This document shows, piece after piece, positions 17,874 to 26,456 of a stretch of 64,000 nucleotides of DNA. The number at the start of each line of letters is the position of its first letter. Position 1 is the first letter of the stretch. The DNA lies in assembly GCA_966250325.1 (NCBI GenBank), contig CBINGY010000006.1, forward strand, positions 62,001 through 126,000, in the 5' to 3' direction. The position numbers were made by a program, and so were the translations under genes. The stretch comes from Jiulongibacter sp966250325 (lineage in GTDB: Bacteria > Bacteroidota > Bacteroidia > Cytophagales > Spirosomataceae). The notes below the pieces were generated by a model. The model saw only the letters and a list, made by a program, of their open reading frames with translations, ran no database searches and was not told the DNA's origin.

Positions 17874-18224
17874 ATGTCAAAATTTGAACTTTTTCGAGGG
17901 ATAAACTCCCAATTCTATTTCCGTTTTAAGGCCAGAAATGGTGAGCAAATCCTTTCCAGTGAAGGATACCTTGCAAAACATAGCTGCCTGGCAGGTATTG
18001 CATCGGTGAAGCGTCTCGCTCCATACGATTCAAGTTATGTGAGGATAGATAATCTTGGTAATTATCGGTTCAATATGAAGGCAGAAAATGGGGAAATCGT
18101 CGCACACTCTAGTGAGGGATATACTACTCGACAGAGTAGAGACCATGCTATTGAGGTGGTAAAACGTGAAGCTCCATTTGCTGAAGTAGTCGATTTAACA
18201 GTTAGTAAGGTGTATGGCAGCTAA
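17874..18224 (+). CDS. YegP-like protein with two DUF1508 repeats
   Basis: The start is placed at MSKFELF (17874), three codons after a first Met. Two copies of the DUF1508 repeat are visible: FYFRFKARNGEQILSSEGY...GIASVKR and YRFNMKAENGEIVAHSSEGY...IEVVKR. The family is small, widespread and of unknown function. Its end overlaps the next small gene by 11 nt, so the two are probably co-translated. Confidence 0.88.
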   Translation: MSKFELFRGINSQFYFRFKARNGEQILSSEGYLAKHSCLAGIASVKRLAPYDSSYVRIDNLGNYRFNMKAENGEIVAHSSEGYTTRQSRDHAIEVVKREAPFAEVVDLTVSKVYGS

Positions 18225-18384
18225 TGGTGCAAAAGGTGGTGGGCGTCACGGTGCAGTACGCAGCCGTAGTCAAGTCAAAAATCCAGTAACTAATCAATGG
18301 GTAAAGCGTGATGCTGACACTGGTAGGTTTATGGACGTGAAGCAAGACGGAACTCCTTTCAAAGGAGTAAGAAAGGAGAAATAA
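18214..18384 (+). CDS. Small basic protein, 56 residues
   Basis: ATG at 18214 overlaps the upstream stop. The product begins MAANGAKGGGRHGAVRSRSQ and continues with NPVTNQWVKRDADTGRFMD. It is Gly/Arg-rich at the start and has a conserved-looking 'NP.T..WVKRD..TGRFMDVK' core seen in small Bacteroidota proteins. The function is unknown. A hairpin (18407-18434) follows. Confidence 0.75.
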   Translation: MAANGAKGGGRHGAVRSRSQVKNPVTNQWVKRDADTGRFMDVKQDGTPFKGVRKEK

Positions 18385-18406
18385 TTCCTTGACGTGTATT
18401 TTATTG

Positions 18407-18434
18407 CTCCGGTAGCGGGTAACTGCTGCCGGAG
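18407..18434. other. Hairpin after the small basic gene
   Basis: CTCCGGTAGC (18407-18416) pairs with GCTGCCGGAG (18425-18434), with one wobble pair. There is no T run, so it may be a processing or stabilising hairpin rather than a terminator. Confidence 0.5.
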
Positions 18435-18458
18435 ACTATAACGCTTAAATTTTATACA

Positions 18459-18584
18459 ATGCAAAAGCAGAAAACTGATTTACAGAATGTTGTAGCTTTC
18501 TTATTGATTGCCGCTGGTATAATTACCACGTTCATACAACTAAAAGATCAAATTCAGGCCGCCAGCAGACTCCTCAAGGAGTAA
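18459..18584 (+). CDS. Small single-span membrane protein, 41 residues
   Basis: ATG at 18459 gives MQKQKTDLQNVVAFLLIAAG, a hydrophobic segment through IITTFIQL, then QAASRLLKE. It has one likely membrane span with a charged tail. It follows the DUF1508 group in the same direction. The function is unknown and it may be a small regulator or a type I-like toxin. Confidence 0.5.
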   Translation: MQKQKTDLQNVVAFLLIAAGIITTFIQLKDQIQAASRLLKE

Positions 18585-19204
18585 ATAAGGTTTGGGAAGG
18601 AGTTTTGGAATTTGTCCAGAGCTCCTTTTCTTTTAAGAACACAATAGAGAAATCCTCTTGAATAAGTTGCTGGCATTCGCAAACTATACTATCATTCTTA
18701 TAAAAAGCCTACCTCATATAACAAGCAGACAAAATGTTAAAGCTAAAAAATGTTTAGTTGAAGCAAGCTTAAAGATCATTGAGGTAAAAGTGTAGACAAG
18801 ATATTAATATACTATGAGCTTGAAGGCTTAGTAGCACAATAGTTGAAAAAGTTAATAAATCTGACTACCTTATATCAAAGTTGTGTGGATTTAGTAGTTG
18901 AAAAGGCCTATTCCGGTTGGAGTAGGTCTTTTTTGAGATTTCTTGTTAATAGGTTGGCATATTGATATGAGTTAGAAATACATGGAAGCCTTTATTTCAA
19001 TTGTGAATACTTTCTCCTAACTTTAGTACAATTCCATTAGAGATTTTCATTTTACCAATTGGTCGTCCAAAAGACGAGGTTAATATTCCTGTGGGCAATG
19101 CTTGCAGGAATATTTTTTAAGTTGCCGGAAGTAGTACAAAGCACGTCTCTTAACCCTTCAGGAATAAAACCACTTTGGCTTCTATGAAGCTTCAACCATA
19201 GAAT
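18585..19204. other. Gene-poor region with hairpins
   Basis: No convincing protein frame over 620 bp. It holds a terminator-like hairpin at about 18902-18932 (AAGGCCTA...TAGGTCTT then T6) and a stronger one at 19082-19114 with a T run. This is compatible with short non-coding transcripts. Confidence 0.5.
19032..19118 (+). ncRNA. Candidate small RNA ending in a strong terminator
   Basis: A -7-like box TAACTTTA lies at 19018-19025. The terminator is a perfect 10-bp stem (AATATTCCTG 19082-19091, CAGGAATATT 19105-19114) followed by six Ts counted from 19113. No protein frame is present. The promoter match is imperfect, so the 5' end is uncertain. Confidence 0.3.
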
Positions 19205-19558
19205 ATGGAAGACCATGTCGTCGAGGAAAATATCTTTTACTTTTTACAAACCACCAACAGACTTACTAAACTCAATATGCCAGAACATTCTGGCTGTTAT
19301 CGATCCTGTGATGGGGCTACGGTGATAATGTCCTCAATAATATCCAAGCATTCCAAAATACAGATTAGTTTGTATAGGGTATCAATTGATGTTCCGAGGG
19401 TAATTCAATGTATTTGCCAGGGAAAGCCTCCGTTCGAGAATACTGACCCCATTGAAATTTTCAACACTGAACAATTTAAGGACTTCATTCATTTCTTGTC
19501 TGTATATCCTCATAAACAGGATTTTCATATCCTTGAAGCTCGTCACCATATATGTTGA
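19205..19558 (+). CDS. Hypothetical protein, 117 residues
   Basis: The frame begins MEDHVVEENIFYFLQ and is Cys-rich (six Cys, including GCYRSC and CIC). No family, signal or membrane segment is seen. It lies between two hairpins in a region of small genes. It could be real but has little support beyond length and an ATG. Confidence 0.4.
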   Translation: MEDHVVEENIFYFLQTTNRLTKLNMPEHSGCYRSCDGATVIMSSIISKHSKIQISLYRVSIDVPRVIQCICQGKPPFENTDPIEIFNTEQFKDFIHFLSVYPHKQDFHILEARHHIC

Positions 19559-19652
19559 GTTGAAATCTGATTAATTTTAGATATCTTTGATTTAATCTCC
19601 AGGCATGTCAGGGTAGAGAGTTAGTTAATAATATATAGATAGATTTTAATCC

Positions 19653-19685
19653 ATTATTCCCAAAGGCATTGCCATTGGGAATAAT
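19653..19685. other. Perfect hairpin in an intergenic stretch
   Basis: ATTATTCCCAA (19653-19663) pairs with TTGGGAATAAT (19675-19685), with an inner GGC/GCC pairing. No T run follows. It lies in the 19559-19915 gap, which has no protein frame. Confidence 0.6.
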
Positions 19686-19798
19686 CCTTACAAAGGTGGA
19701 AAAGATACTTTCGAATAAATGGCCTTGGCTATTAGGTTATATAAGATAATATGCTCGCTGTTTGTTTTTTTCTTGGGTATATTACGACCAATGTTAGA

Positions 19799-19834
19799 AA
19801 TTCCCGGAGGTAATACTTTCGGGAATTCTATTTT
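19799..19834 (+). terminator. Hairpin terminator
   Basis: AATTCCCG (19799-19806) pairs with CGGGAATT (19820-19827), followed by CTATTTT. It probably ends a short transcript in the 19559-19915 gap. Confidence 0.55.
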
Positions 19835-19915
19835 AAAGACAGATAATTAGCATGAGCATTACTGTTCCTGGATCATCTATTTGCTCGATTTCGGATTCTG
19901 TGGTATAGTCAGATT

Positions 19916-20248
19916 ATGAAAAATACTGTTGAGAAGGGAACCGTTACCATATTCAGCTACTTTGATACCCAAGAAAACACCTTTATTGGGGTGTGTTTGG
20001 AGTTCAATATTGTACTAACAGGAAATCATCCCTTTGCCGTTACTCATGAGGTTTTGGAAATGGCCAAATCACATATCGAAACGGTTCGAGACCATAATCT
20101 TCCTGATGAGCTTCTTAATCGTCATGCACCAAAAAAGTATTGGGATTTATTTGACAAACTCAGAGGGGTAAAGGACAGAACCGATGGTTCAATTTTCCAA
20201 AGCCCATATAGCAAGGAGGAGTTCTCTTCAATGTTATATGCCTGCTAG
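19916..20248 (+). CDS. HicB-like antitoxin candidate
   Basis: The 110-residue protein has a partial RNase H-like layout seen in HicB: VTIFSYFDTQENTFIGVCLEF, then a helix (HEVLEMAKSHIETV). Its stop overlaps the start of the HicA-like gene. The usual C-terminal DNA-binding domain is not obvious. The role is inferred mainly from the neighbour. Confidence 0.55.
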   Translation: MKNTVEKGTVTIFSYFDTQENTFIGVCLEFNIVLTGNHPFAVTHEVLEMAKSHIETVRDHNLPDELLNRHAPKKYWDLFDKLRGVKDRTDGSIFQSPYSKEEFSSMLYAC

Positions 20249-20534
20249 TGGATTACAAGGATGGTCACGAGATGATTTAGAATACTTTTTATTTTGTCAC
20301 AATTTTGTGATCGTTAAAAGCAAGCGAGGCTCTCACAATGTGTGGTTGAATAGACATACCCTCAAAACAGCTGAAGTACACGAGCTTCATCATAATTCTT
20401 CATACAAAATGCCTACACTTATAGCGATAATACAGCAAATGGGGTATACCGAACAATATGCCAGAGGATGGAGGGCGATGAACAAGAGTCAACAAAAACA
20501 GGTGGCCAAAAGGATCAAGAAAGAGCAATGCTAG
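20238..20534 (+). CDS. HicA-like toxin candidate
   Basis: The start is placed at MPASGLQGWSRDDLEYFL (20238), overlapping the upstream stop by 11 nt. The motif VKSKRGSHNVW matches the conserved 'kGSH' of HicA mRNA interferases, whose His is catalytic. The tail is basic. HicA is normally upstream of HicB, whereas here it is downstream. HicA cuts mRNA until bound by HicB. Confidence 0.6.
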   Translation: MPASGLQGWSRDDLEYFLFCHNFVIVKSKRGSHNVWLNRHTLKTAEVHELHHNSSYKMPTLIAIIQQMGYTEQYARGWRAMNKSQQKQVAKRIKKEQC

Positions 20535-20633
20535 CCCATCCACTTTTTATCCTTAAGTGTTTCTATAGCATTTGGTACTCCTCAGCATATACTCTAACTT
20601 TAAATAAACAACTTTTCGCAAGGGAATAAACAA

Positions 20634-21167
20634 ATGAGCGAGATTATCAATTACAAGGTTGAATTTGTACGCAGAACAGAGAAATTGCTAAACGAGAGCT
20701 ATAATGACTTTAAAAGTAAGGATCTGGAGGTAACATTTTTACTCAATTGTTTATTGGGGTTGATTGTTAGCGTAACAGAGAACGAAAAAAAATCTAGACA
20801 GTCATTCAAGGGTGATATCGACGATGACTTTATTTCACTCATTCCAGATAACGTTGGTTTTATAATTAATAAGCTACACTCAAAAAGCCTGGTAGATAAA
20901 AGGGTCAAAAAAATTAACTCAAAAATTGGGCACAAGTCCGATCTATCTTCTTTTAGCAAACTTTGGTTCATTAATAAACTAAGGAATGGCATTGCACATC
21001 AACATATTGAACCCATAAACAAATATGGTAAGTGGGTAGGGGTAAAACTTTGGAATGAATACAAAAATGAAAGGGATTTTGAAATTCATCTAACCATCAA
21101 ACAATTGAGAGCGTTAGCTCTGAAAATTGCTGACATTTACTTGCGGGAAAATGAGTCTGAGAAGTAA
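20634..21167 (+). CDS. HEPN-like protein (pEK499_p136 type)
   Basis: The 177-residue helical protein has RNGIAH at 117-122, which fits the Rx4H motif of HEPN ribonucleases, after a helix WFINKL. The N-terminal part (DLEVTFLLNCLLGLIVSVTEN) resembles the HEPN family named after pEK499_p136. Such proteins act in toxin-antitoxin or defence systems by cutting RNA. No partner antitoxin is obvious next to it. Confidence 0.7.
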   Translation: MSEIINYKVEFVRRTEKLLNESYNDFKSKDLEVTFLLNCLLGLIVSVTENEKKSRQSFKGDIDDDFISLIPDNVGFIINKLHSKSLVDKRVKKINSKIGHKSDLSSFSKLWFINKLRNGIAHQHIEPINKYGKWVGVKLWNEYKNERDFEIHLTIKQLRALALKIADIYLRENESEK

Positions 21168-21270
21168 CTCTTCTCTATTGAATATGAAATGAGTGTCAGG
21201 TTCTAGCACACGTAGATTTCTGGAGTAAAACTAGAAAAGGCACCTAATACTTTACACTGAATATCCAGAT

Positions 21271-21534
21271 TCAATTATCAGGTATCTTGTATCCTCGCTC
21301 TAGTAATAGTATTTTAGCCACGGCACAGGTTTCATAGTCCTCCTTCTTCAAAGCCTGTAGGAATAGATTCATCAATGATAAATCGGTAGGATTGGATTCT
21401 TTTAAGACTCTCAGCCTATCTTCTTCATTGAATCCCCGTATTTTTTCTGAGATATACTTTGATAAGCCGTTGTAATACTCCACCCACTGTCTCTCTTCTT
21501 CATTCCTGGGTTGAAAATTCTCGTAAGTATCCAT
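21271..21534 (-). CDS. Small acidic protein, unknown
   Basis: An 87-residue protein, MDTYENFQPRNEEERQWVEY onward, mostly helical and acidic, with ATCA-like C-terminal 'AVAKILLLERGY'. No family is recognised. It lies 24 bp downstream of the DUF4145-like gene in the same direction, so they may form a pair. Confidence 0.6.
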   Translation of the reverse strand: MDTYENFQPRNEEERQWVEYYNGLSKYISEKIRGFNEEDRLRVLKESNPTDLSLMNLFLQALKKEDYETCAVAKILLLERGYKIPDN

Positions 21535-21558
21535 GGTATAAACGTTAATATGATCTAT

Positions 21559-21912
21559 CTAACCTTTTTTGATTTTGGGTAAATTTCTGTTCTTTATACC
21601 ACTGGTACTATGTGTAAGGGCCTCAGCTCTCAGAACATTTTCAATAATGTCCATTACTCCGCTGAGCTCCTCCCTCGTAGCTAAATACCCGCGATGTATA
21701 GTTGCATTCCCGAAAGAAAGAGCAATTTCGAGAAGCTCTTTCGCCGACTCAGCAATATATTTCTCCTGAACCAACCGCTCTAGTTTCTGTTTAAAAGTAC
21801 CAATATCGCCGATTTTTTGCACAATAATAATATCCGGAATTATTCTTACTCCCATAATAGGTCCGGAATTAAGTGATTGGTAAATTTCGCAAAATAGCTC
21901 GGTAAAATCCAT
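21559..21912 (-). CDS. DUF4145-like / HEPN-like protein
   Basis: The 117-residue protein ends with LSFGNATIHRGYLATREEL and a helix MDIIENVLRAE, like the C-terminal part of DUF4145, a HEPN-like family often fused to or beside restriction enzymes. The usual RxxxH is not clearly present (HR order). It is about half the usual family length. It may act with the small acidic protein downstream. Confidence 0.5.
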   Translation of the reverse strand: MDFTELFCEIYQSLNSGPIMGVRIIPDIIIVQKIGDIGTFKQKLERLVQEKYIAESAKELLEIALSFGNATIHRGYLATREELSGVMDIIENVLRAEALTHSTSGIKNRNLPKIKKG

Positions 21913-21980
21913 ATTCGCGTAAGTTACCCATCCTGTGAAGAGGCGATACTCCTGGGAATAGGGTAGTCAGAATTTGCAAA

Positions 21981-22427
21981 TTATTCCTCTCCCTGTTTTT
22001 CTACTATAGAATCAATAATGATTCGCCTATGAGGCCCACCTGTATCGTGCCCTCTAATAATACCAGGTATATCTCCAATTTCAATTCCGTAACCTGTAAC
22101 TAGATATGTGCCATTAATGGGCTCCGAAATATCAGAGGGCATAAATACACCCCATTGGTAAGTCCATAGGTCATTTATTTCATATAAATATTTGTACCGG
22201 GGGGGAGAATTTTCTGTCCTAATATCCGTCACTTTGAGTTCCGCATTCTCAAATCTATAAGCTTTGATTACCTCCTTTGGGGTAAAATCTAGGAATGCAC
22301 CGAAATCCTTATGAAGCCTTTCCAATACATATTCTTCAAGAGTCTGTTCTTTTATTTCTTCTTTTCGGCAGCCCTGGAAAAGAGAACAGAATAAAACAGC
22401 TAAAATTAAAAGTGTTGTCTTTTTCAT
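21981..22427 (-). CDS. Predicted lipoprotein paired with the metalloprotease
   Basis: The signal MKKTTLLILAVLFCSLFQGC ends in a lipobox Cys20. The 128-residue mature part is unknown. It starts 6 bp after the stop of the secreted metzincin gene, so the two are very probably co-transcribed. It could protect the cell from, anchor or help fold the protease; this is inference. Confidence 0.75.
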   Translation of the reverse strand: MKKTTLLILAVLFCSLFQGCRKEEIKEQTLEEYVLERLHKDFGAFLDFTPKEVIKAYRFENAELKVTDIRTENSPPRYKYLYEINDLWTYQWGVFMPSDISEPINGTYLVTGYGIEIGDIPGIIRGHDTGGPHRRIIIDSIVEKQGEE

Positions 22428-22433
22428 AAATTT

Positions 22434-24173
22434 TTAAAGTTTAACAATTCGGTGAGTATCTGTCTGGTCTTTTTCACGGGAAGCGTAATACACTTTCAAA
22501 TAATATATACCATCATGAAGACTAGAAAGATCCAATTCTAATCTGTCATTAATGATCATATTCTCTTCCTTAATAAAGTACTCCTTGGGACTCACTTCAA
22601 GGAGCCGGTTCCCTCTATCATCCACAATATATACTTCATCCGGTAAATATTGGTATTCTATGTCTTCAAACCGTACGTTGAGAATAGATGAGGTTTGATT
22701 AGGATAATATGAATAACGAAAACAACTACTAACCACAAATGGGTAATACCTGTCAATAGTACCGCAAGCATTGGATTTAGATGCTTTCACAGTAAATCCA
22801 CCGCTACTTCCACCATGATAAACTGTAGCCGAAGTAGCCGCGGTAGAAGAATAATACGCCCCGGAAATATTACTGTTTAAAGCCCAGGTAATACTATGAT
22901 TGCCTGGGGCAGAGAGTGGGGAAGAAGTAAAGGTGCAGACATAATTGGGGTCATAGGGGTCTATACTACTTCCATTTCTCTTCATTTGTATATCACCAGT
23001 TATTAAGCAGTCAGTATCTGGGCCGCCATAAAGATAATTCCAGATATCTGTTTTCGTTGAAGATAGAAAGGTGCTATTCGGGATCGACCCTGATCCGTTC
23101 CACATAATGTTTGCCGAACTAGAATCATGCCCAGCCCCTGCCAAATGACCTAATTCATGAGCAGTTATCCAATAATAATAATCATTAAAGTAGTACCCAT
23201 TTTCTCCTATAATTGCGTATGAATTACCGGTATTACACAAATGCGACGAAGTAATGTCATAGGTTTGTCCTCCAATAGGATTTCCAGTTATATTTTCTAC
23301 CAAAGGTCTGTAGGTAAATAAAATAGCTCCATCTCTACTAACGCCTGTACGATTACTATTCCAATAACTCCTAAATTCTCCCACCAATGTTTGTCCATTG
23401 GTCGTTGAAGAATATGGATCCGTTGATGACCAGGTATAAAGGTACGGACTTGTTACGGTAATATTTAGCTGATTATAAAAATACGAATTCACATAGTACA
23501 TAATTGTGGCGACATTTGCATCTGCCAACGAAGACCCCCAATGTGAATACCATTCATTATCTATTTCACAAGCAATTTTGGTTTGTCTGCAATAATCATA
23601 GGAGTTGATTTGTCTCAGTGATTGAGTTTTCAAAGATTCCAGTTCAGATTCTGTAATACCACAGGCTTTTCCCATGCTTTTTTTGGAATCGGAGTTTTTA
23701 TAGACAACCAATACCCCACTCATGTTTTTCTCAGTAACCATGAATGCATCGGTAAGTACCACAAATTCATCTCCTTCGTATTCAATCCATAAATGGATGA
23801 AATTTTCGAAAATGCATAAATTCGCATGAATTCCTTTTTCATTCGCCCTGAAAAAATGGGCGTTGGCAATAGTAGCACTTGCCTCGAGGGCCTGGCCTTC
23901 AAAAACCCTTTTACTCTCAAATTGCAGTTCTCCGCTTAGTTCTCTAAATCCTAGATTATCTAAATCCAGAATCAAAGTTTCTTTTCCTTTAGCCTCCTTA
24001 TAGACGTCTTTGGGTTCAGCTAAAAGGTAACTTTTCAGCTGGGAATCTAAATAACTTTTTAGAGTGGTATTAGCAGCTACATCAAAAGTCTTGATAAGTT
24101 TCAGAGGCTGACAGAAACCAACATTTCCAAGAAGCAAGAAAGAAAGAAACAAAAACGTGGTAGATTTTTTCAT
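22434..24173 (-). CDS. Secreted metzincin-type zinc metalloprotease
   Basis: The 579-residue protein has a signal peptide (1-21), a propeptide-like region, and the zinc motif HELGHLAGAGHD at about 339-350, matching HExxHxxGxxHD of reprolysin-like (M12B) enzymes, with a following Met (NIMWNG) that fits the Met-turn. A beta domain follows (CTFTSSPLSAPGNHSITW), then an 80-residue tail (VYIVDDRGNRLLEVSP to DTHRIVKL) that resembles a T9SS type-A sorting domain. It is therefore predicted to be exported by the type IX system. Targets are unknown. Confidence 0.85.
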   Translation of the reverse strand: MKKSTTFLFLSFLLLGNVGFCQPLKLIKTFDVAANTTLKSYLDSQLKSYLLAEPKDVYKEAKGKETLILDLDNLGFRELSGELQFESKRVFEGQALEASATIANAHFFRANEKGIHANLCIFENFIHLWIEYEGDEFVVLTDAFMVTEKNMSGVLVVYKNSDSKKSMGKACGITESELESLKTQSLRQINSYDYCRQTKIACEIDNEWYSHWGSSLADANVATIMYYVNSYFYNQLNITVTSPYLYTWSSTDPYSSTTNGQTLVGEFRSYWNSNRTGVSRDGAILFTYRPLVENITGNPIGGQTYDITSSHLCNTGNSYAIIGENGYYFNDYYYWITAHELGHLAGAGHDSSSANIMWNGSGSIPNSTFLSSTKTDIWNYLYGGPDTDCLITGDIQMKRNGSSIDPYDPNYVCTFTSSPLSAPGNHSITWALNSNISGAYYSSTAATSATVYHGGSSGGFTVKASKSNACGTIDRYYPFVVSSCFRYSYYPNQTSSILNVRFEDIEYQYLPDEVYIVDDRGNRLLEVSPKEYFIKEENMIINDRLELDLSSLHDGIYYLKVYYASREKDQTDTHRIVKL

Positions 24174-24886
24174 AGTTGTTGTGTTTAATTTTATATAAAA
24201 CTAATATTTCACAGAATAAAACCAAGAAAAAAATTGCTAATCTTATTTTTCGGTTTGTCAAAAAGGTGTTTATAAGAAAGACTTTATAGAACTTTTACTT
24301 GCAGAATAATTTATTTGAGGAGTTCCAAATTGATAAATTTGGTTAACCCTCTAATGTTTCAGGGTCAACATTTTCTTTCTTTTTGCCCAACATATGAGAG
24401 GTTATCTCTCAAAAAACTTCAATAAATCCTGGAAGTTGAAGGTCAGGATATATATTCTGATTTTCTTCGTTAAGGAATCTAAGAAAGTAGTAATCTTCAT
24501 CGAGGATAGAAAACAGGGATATATTCACAAATAGGGTTATTGTAAACTACGAGGAGCAATTAAGTATGGTGAGTAATTAGTGTTCGTGTTACTTAGTTGT
24601 TGGTGGTAAATTTAGTGGATAGGTTCGTTTAGTGTCCGATCCGGCGAGCAAGCTCGTCTTTTTCGTCGTACCTTGAAAAAAGCCTTACTGTATAAGCACT
24701 TTTCTTGAATATTACGTACGGTATATACTGTTCAAGTTTTCCACAGAATTACAAAAAAATCTTACCACATAACGATTATTCTAGGTTGTAATTCCGATCC
24801 GGCCCTTTGATGGAATTTACAAAATATCAAACTCAGAAATGCTAGGTTGTAACCAAGCCCGTTCGGGGTGTAAAACAAATATTCAG
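24174..24886. other. Non-coding region with repeats
   Basis: About 710 bp with no convincing gene. It contains one copy of an 80-bp direct repeat (24568-24649), a hairpin GGCGAGCAAGCTCGTC ending in T5 (24642-24662), and a short repeat CTAGGTTGTAA at 24781-24791 and 24842-24852. The promoter of the metalloprotease should also lie here. Confidence 0.5.
24568..24649 (+). repeat. Direct repeat, copy 1
   Basis: It begins GGTGAGTAAT and ends with a 29-bp block (24621-24649, AGGTTCGTTTAGTGTCCGAT...) that is identical in copy 2 at 26015-26043. The two copies flank a pair of minus-strand regulator genes and differ by a 3-nt length change in the middle. Confidence 0.8.
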
Positions 24887-25285
24887 CTAATTGTCTCTAT
24901 TGTATGTTTTTACAGCGAAATCTCCACGATCGTTGCCAATCCTAGACATATTTTCATGTAAGTCCTCAAGGGTTATTGGAGTCAAATACAATTTTTTTGT
25001 TAAGTGTCTAAATACAGGCTGAAGTACCGCCCGTAATGTTTCTTCATTCTCATCTGCTCCATTAGTTGCCAAGGTGGCCTCTAATACTAATACATGAAAA
25101 GGAATATCCAAAAAGCGGGCAATTTTTTGAACAACTTCATGCGAGGGCTGCCTTTTGTCATGCTCAATTTGAGATAAATATCCGATTGTTAAATCTGTAT
25201 AGTTTGCAACCTCTGTTAACTTAAGCCCCCTTTCCTTTCTAAAGTATTCTATTGTTTTACCAAATTTTATATTGGTAAAATCCAT
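24887..25285 (-). CDS. XRE-family transcriptional regulator
   Basis: The start is placed at MDFTNIKFGKTIEYFRKERG (25285); an upstream Met lies at 25303. The HTH is clear: LTEVANYTDLTIGYLSQIEHDKRQPS (about 17-42, shown in part). The C-terminal helical part lacks a known domain. It lies downstream of the 95-residue gene in the same direction and probably controls it or the nearby recombinase. Confidence 0.85.
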   Translation of the reverse strand: MDFTNIKFGKTIEYFRKERGLKLTEVANYTDLTIGYLSQIEHDKRQPSHEVVQKIARFLDIPFHVLVLEATLATNGADENEETLRAVLQPVFRHLTKKLYLTPITLEDLHENMSRIGNDRGDFAVKTYNRDN

Positions 25286-25391
25286 GGTGTTTTCACTGTG
25301 CATAAGATCGACGGGTTCGTTTTATATCCTTAAGAAAGCTATCCTTGCCGGTTCAAATACTGAACCAGAATTCAATCAAGTAGTCTTAATC

Positions 25392-25679
25392 TCAACGCTC
25401 GAACAAGTAGATTTCTTCTCTGAATTCACTAACAATCTCCTTGAACACGTTGAACAATACTCTGTTCTCGGTCATATACCTGGCCAATTGTTCATAATCC
25501 TGCCTTAGGCCAACCCGAGTGTAGGCATCTAAATCTCTCATTTGTCGAGTCTTGTCCAAGAATTCGACAATCTCGATTCCCATTTTTTCTTCAAGAAGTC
25601 CATCTTGAATTAAGCCCAAAACAGACATTTTTGCCAGAAGGATCCCATCTAAATTGCGACTTGTCATAGTCTTGTTCAT
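25392..25679 (-). CDS. Hypothetical partner of the XRE regulator
   Basis: The 95-residue helical protein, MNKTMTSRNLDGILLAKMSV onward, is acidic at the C-terminus. No family is recognised. It is the first gene of a two-gene minus-strand group and sits between the two 80-bp direct repeats. Confidence 0.6.
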   Translation of the reverse strand: MNKTMTSRNLDGILLAKMSVLGLIQDGLLEEKMGIEIVEFLDKTRQMRDLDAYTRVGLRQDYEQLARYMTENRVLFNVFKEIVSEFREEIYLFER

Positions 25680-26248
25680 TTATATGTTAAATACTTTCTG
25701 GACTTAAATATTGTAAATTTCAAAATAAAACACAAGGAATAGTACAAATATTTTTTAGCTGTGAGTAAAATATAGATAAAACTGCCAAAATTTGGCAGCT
25801 TATCTGAAAGAAAGTATTTTTAATCATAGCTTAATCCACCATGATTATGTGTTCATAATAATTGAAAAATTACGAATTGTACAGTCTTCGTCTCTATGAC
25901 AACGAATCCGCGGGGATATGTTTGGCGACCATTAAACTGTAGACTATAGATTGTCATCTAATACGGTGAGTAATGAGTGTTCAAGTTGCTTGGTTGACGG
26001 TAGGTTTTGTCGACAGGTTCGTTTAGTGTCCGATCCGGCGAGCCGGACAGGAATGATGCAAGTTTTGGGAATTTCAATCAATTTATTGGAGTATAAGGAT
26101 AATCGAATTACCAAATTCTTAAAGAAATAATGTATCAAAGCACTCCTTTAACCTGATTTACTATCTGCCCGAGGTCAAATTCCAGCGATTTGAGGGTTTC
26201 ACTTCACGGGTATATGCCGAAGTCGGTGCTTAATTTATTGTTAAGTAC
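25680..26248. other. Non-coding region holding the second direct repeat
   Basis: No convincing gene over 570 bp. It contains copy 2 of the direct repeat and a TTGGCAG-type palindrome near 25790 (CTGCCAAAATTTGGCAG), which could be an operator for the divergent genes. Confidence 0.5.
25965..26043 (+). repeat. Direct repeat, copy 2
   Basis: Matches copy 1 at 24568-24649 from GGTGAGTAAT to the identical 29-bp block at 26015-26043. The spacing between copies is about 1.4 kb. Confidence 0.8.
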
Positions 26249-26452
26249 ATGCCAGACCTAATCCCCACAGAACTTACCCCGGAATCTATCGAACGTTTTC
26301 GCAAGATATATAAATCAAACTTTGGAGAAGATATAAGCCCTGAAATGGCAAAGGAAGAGGGTCTTCGCTTGCTAAGGCTTTTGGTTGCCCTTCTTGAAAA
26401 TCTTCCTCTCGATCTAGATGAAGAGCAGATGGACAATACGGGGGGCGGGTGA
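26249..26452 (+). CDS. Small recombinase-associated protein
   Basis: The 67-residue protein (IPTELTPESIERFRKIYKS, then AKEEGLRLLRLLVALLENLP) is a clear paralog of the 36539-36742 product. Small proteins of this kind are often found just upstream of serine recombinases in diverse bacteria. The function is unknown. It ends 4 bp before a short leader frame and 113 bp before recombinase 2. Confidence 0.75.
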   Translation: MPDLIPTELTPESIERFRKIYKSNFGEDISPEMAKEEGLRLLRLLVALLENLPLDLDEEQMDNTGGG

Positions 26453-26456
26453 TACA

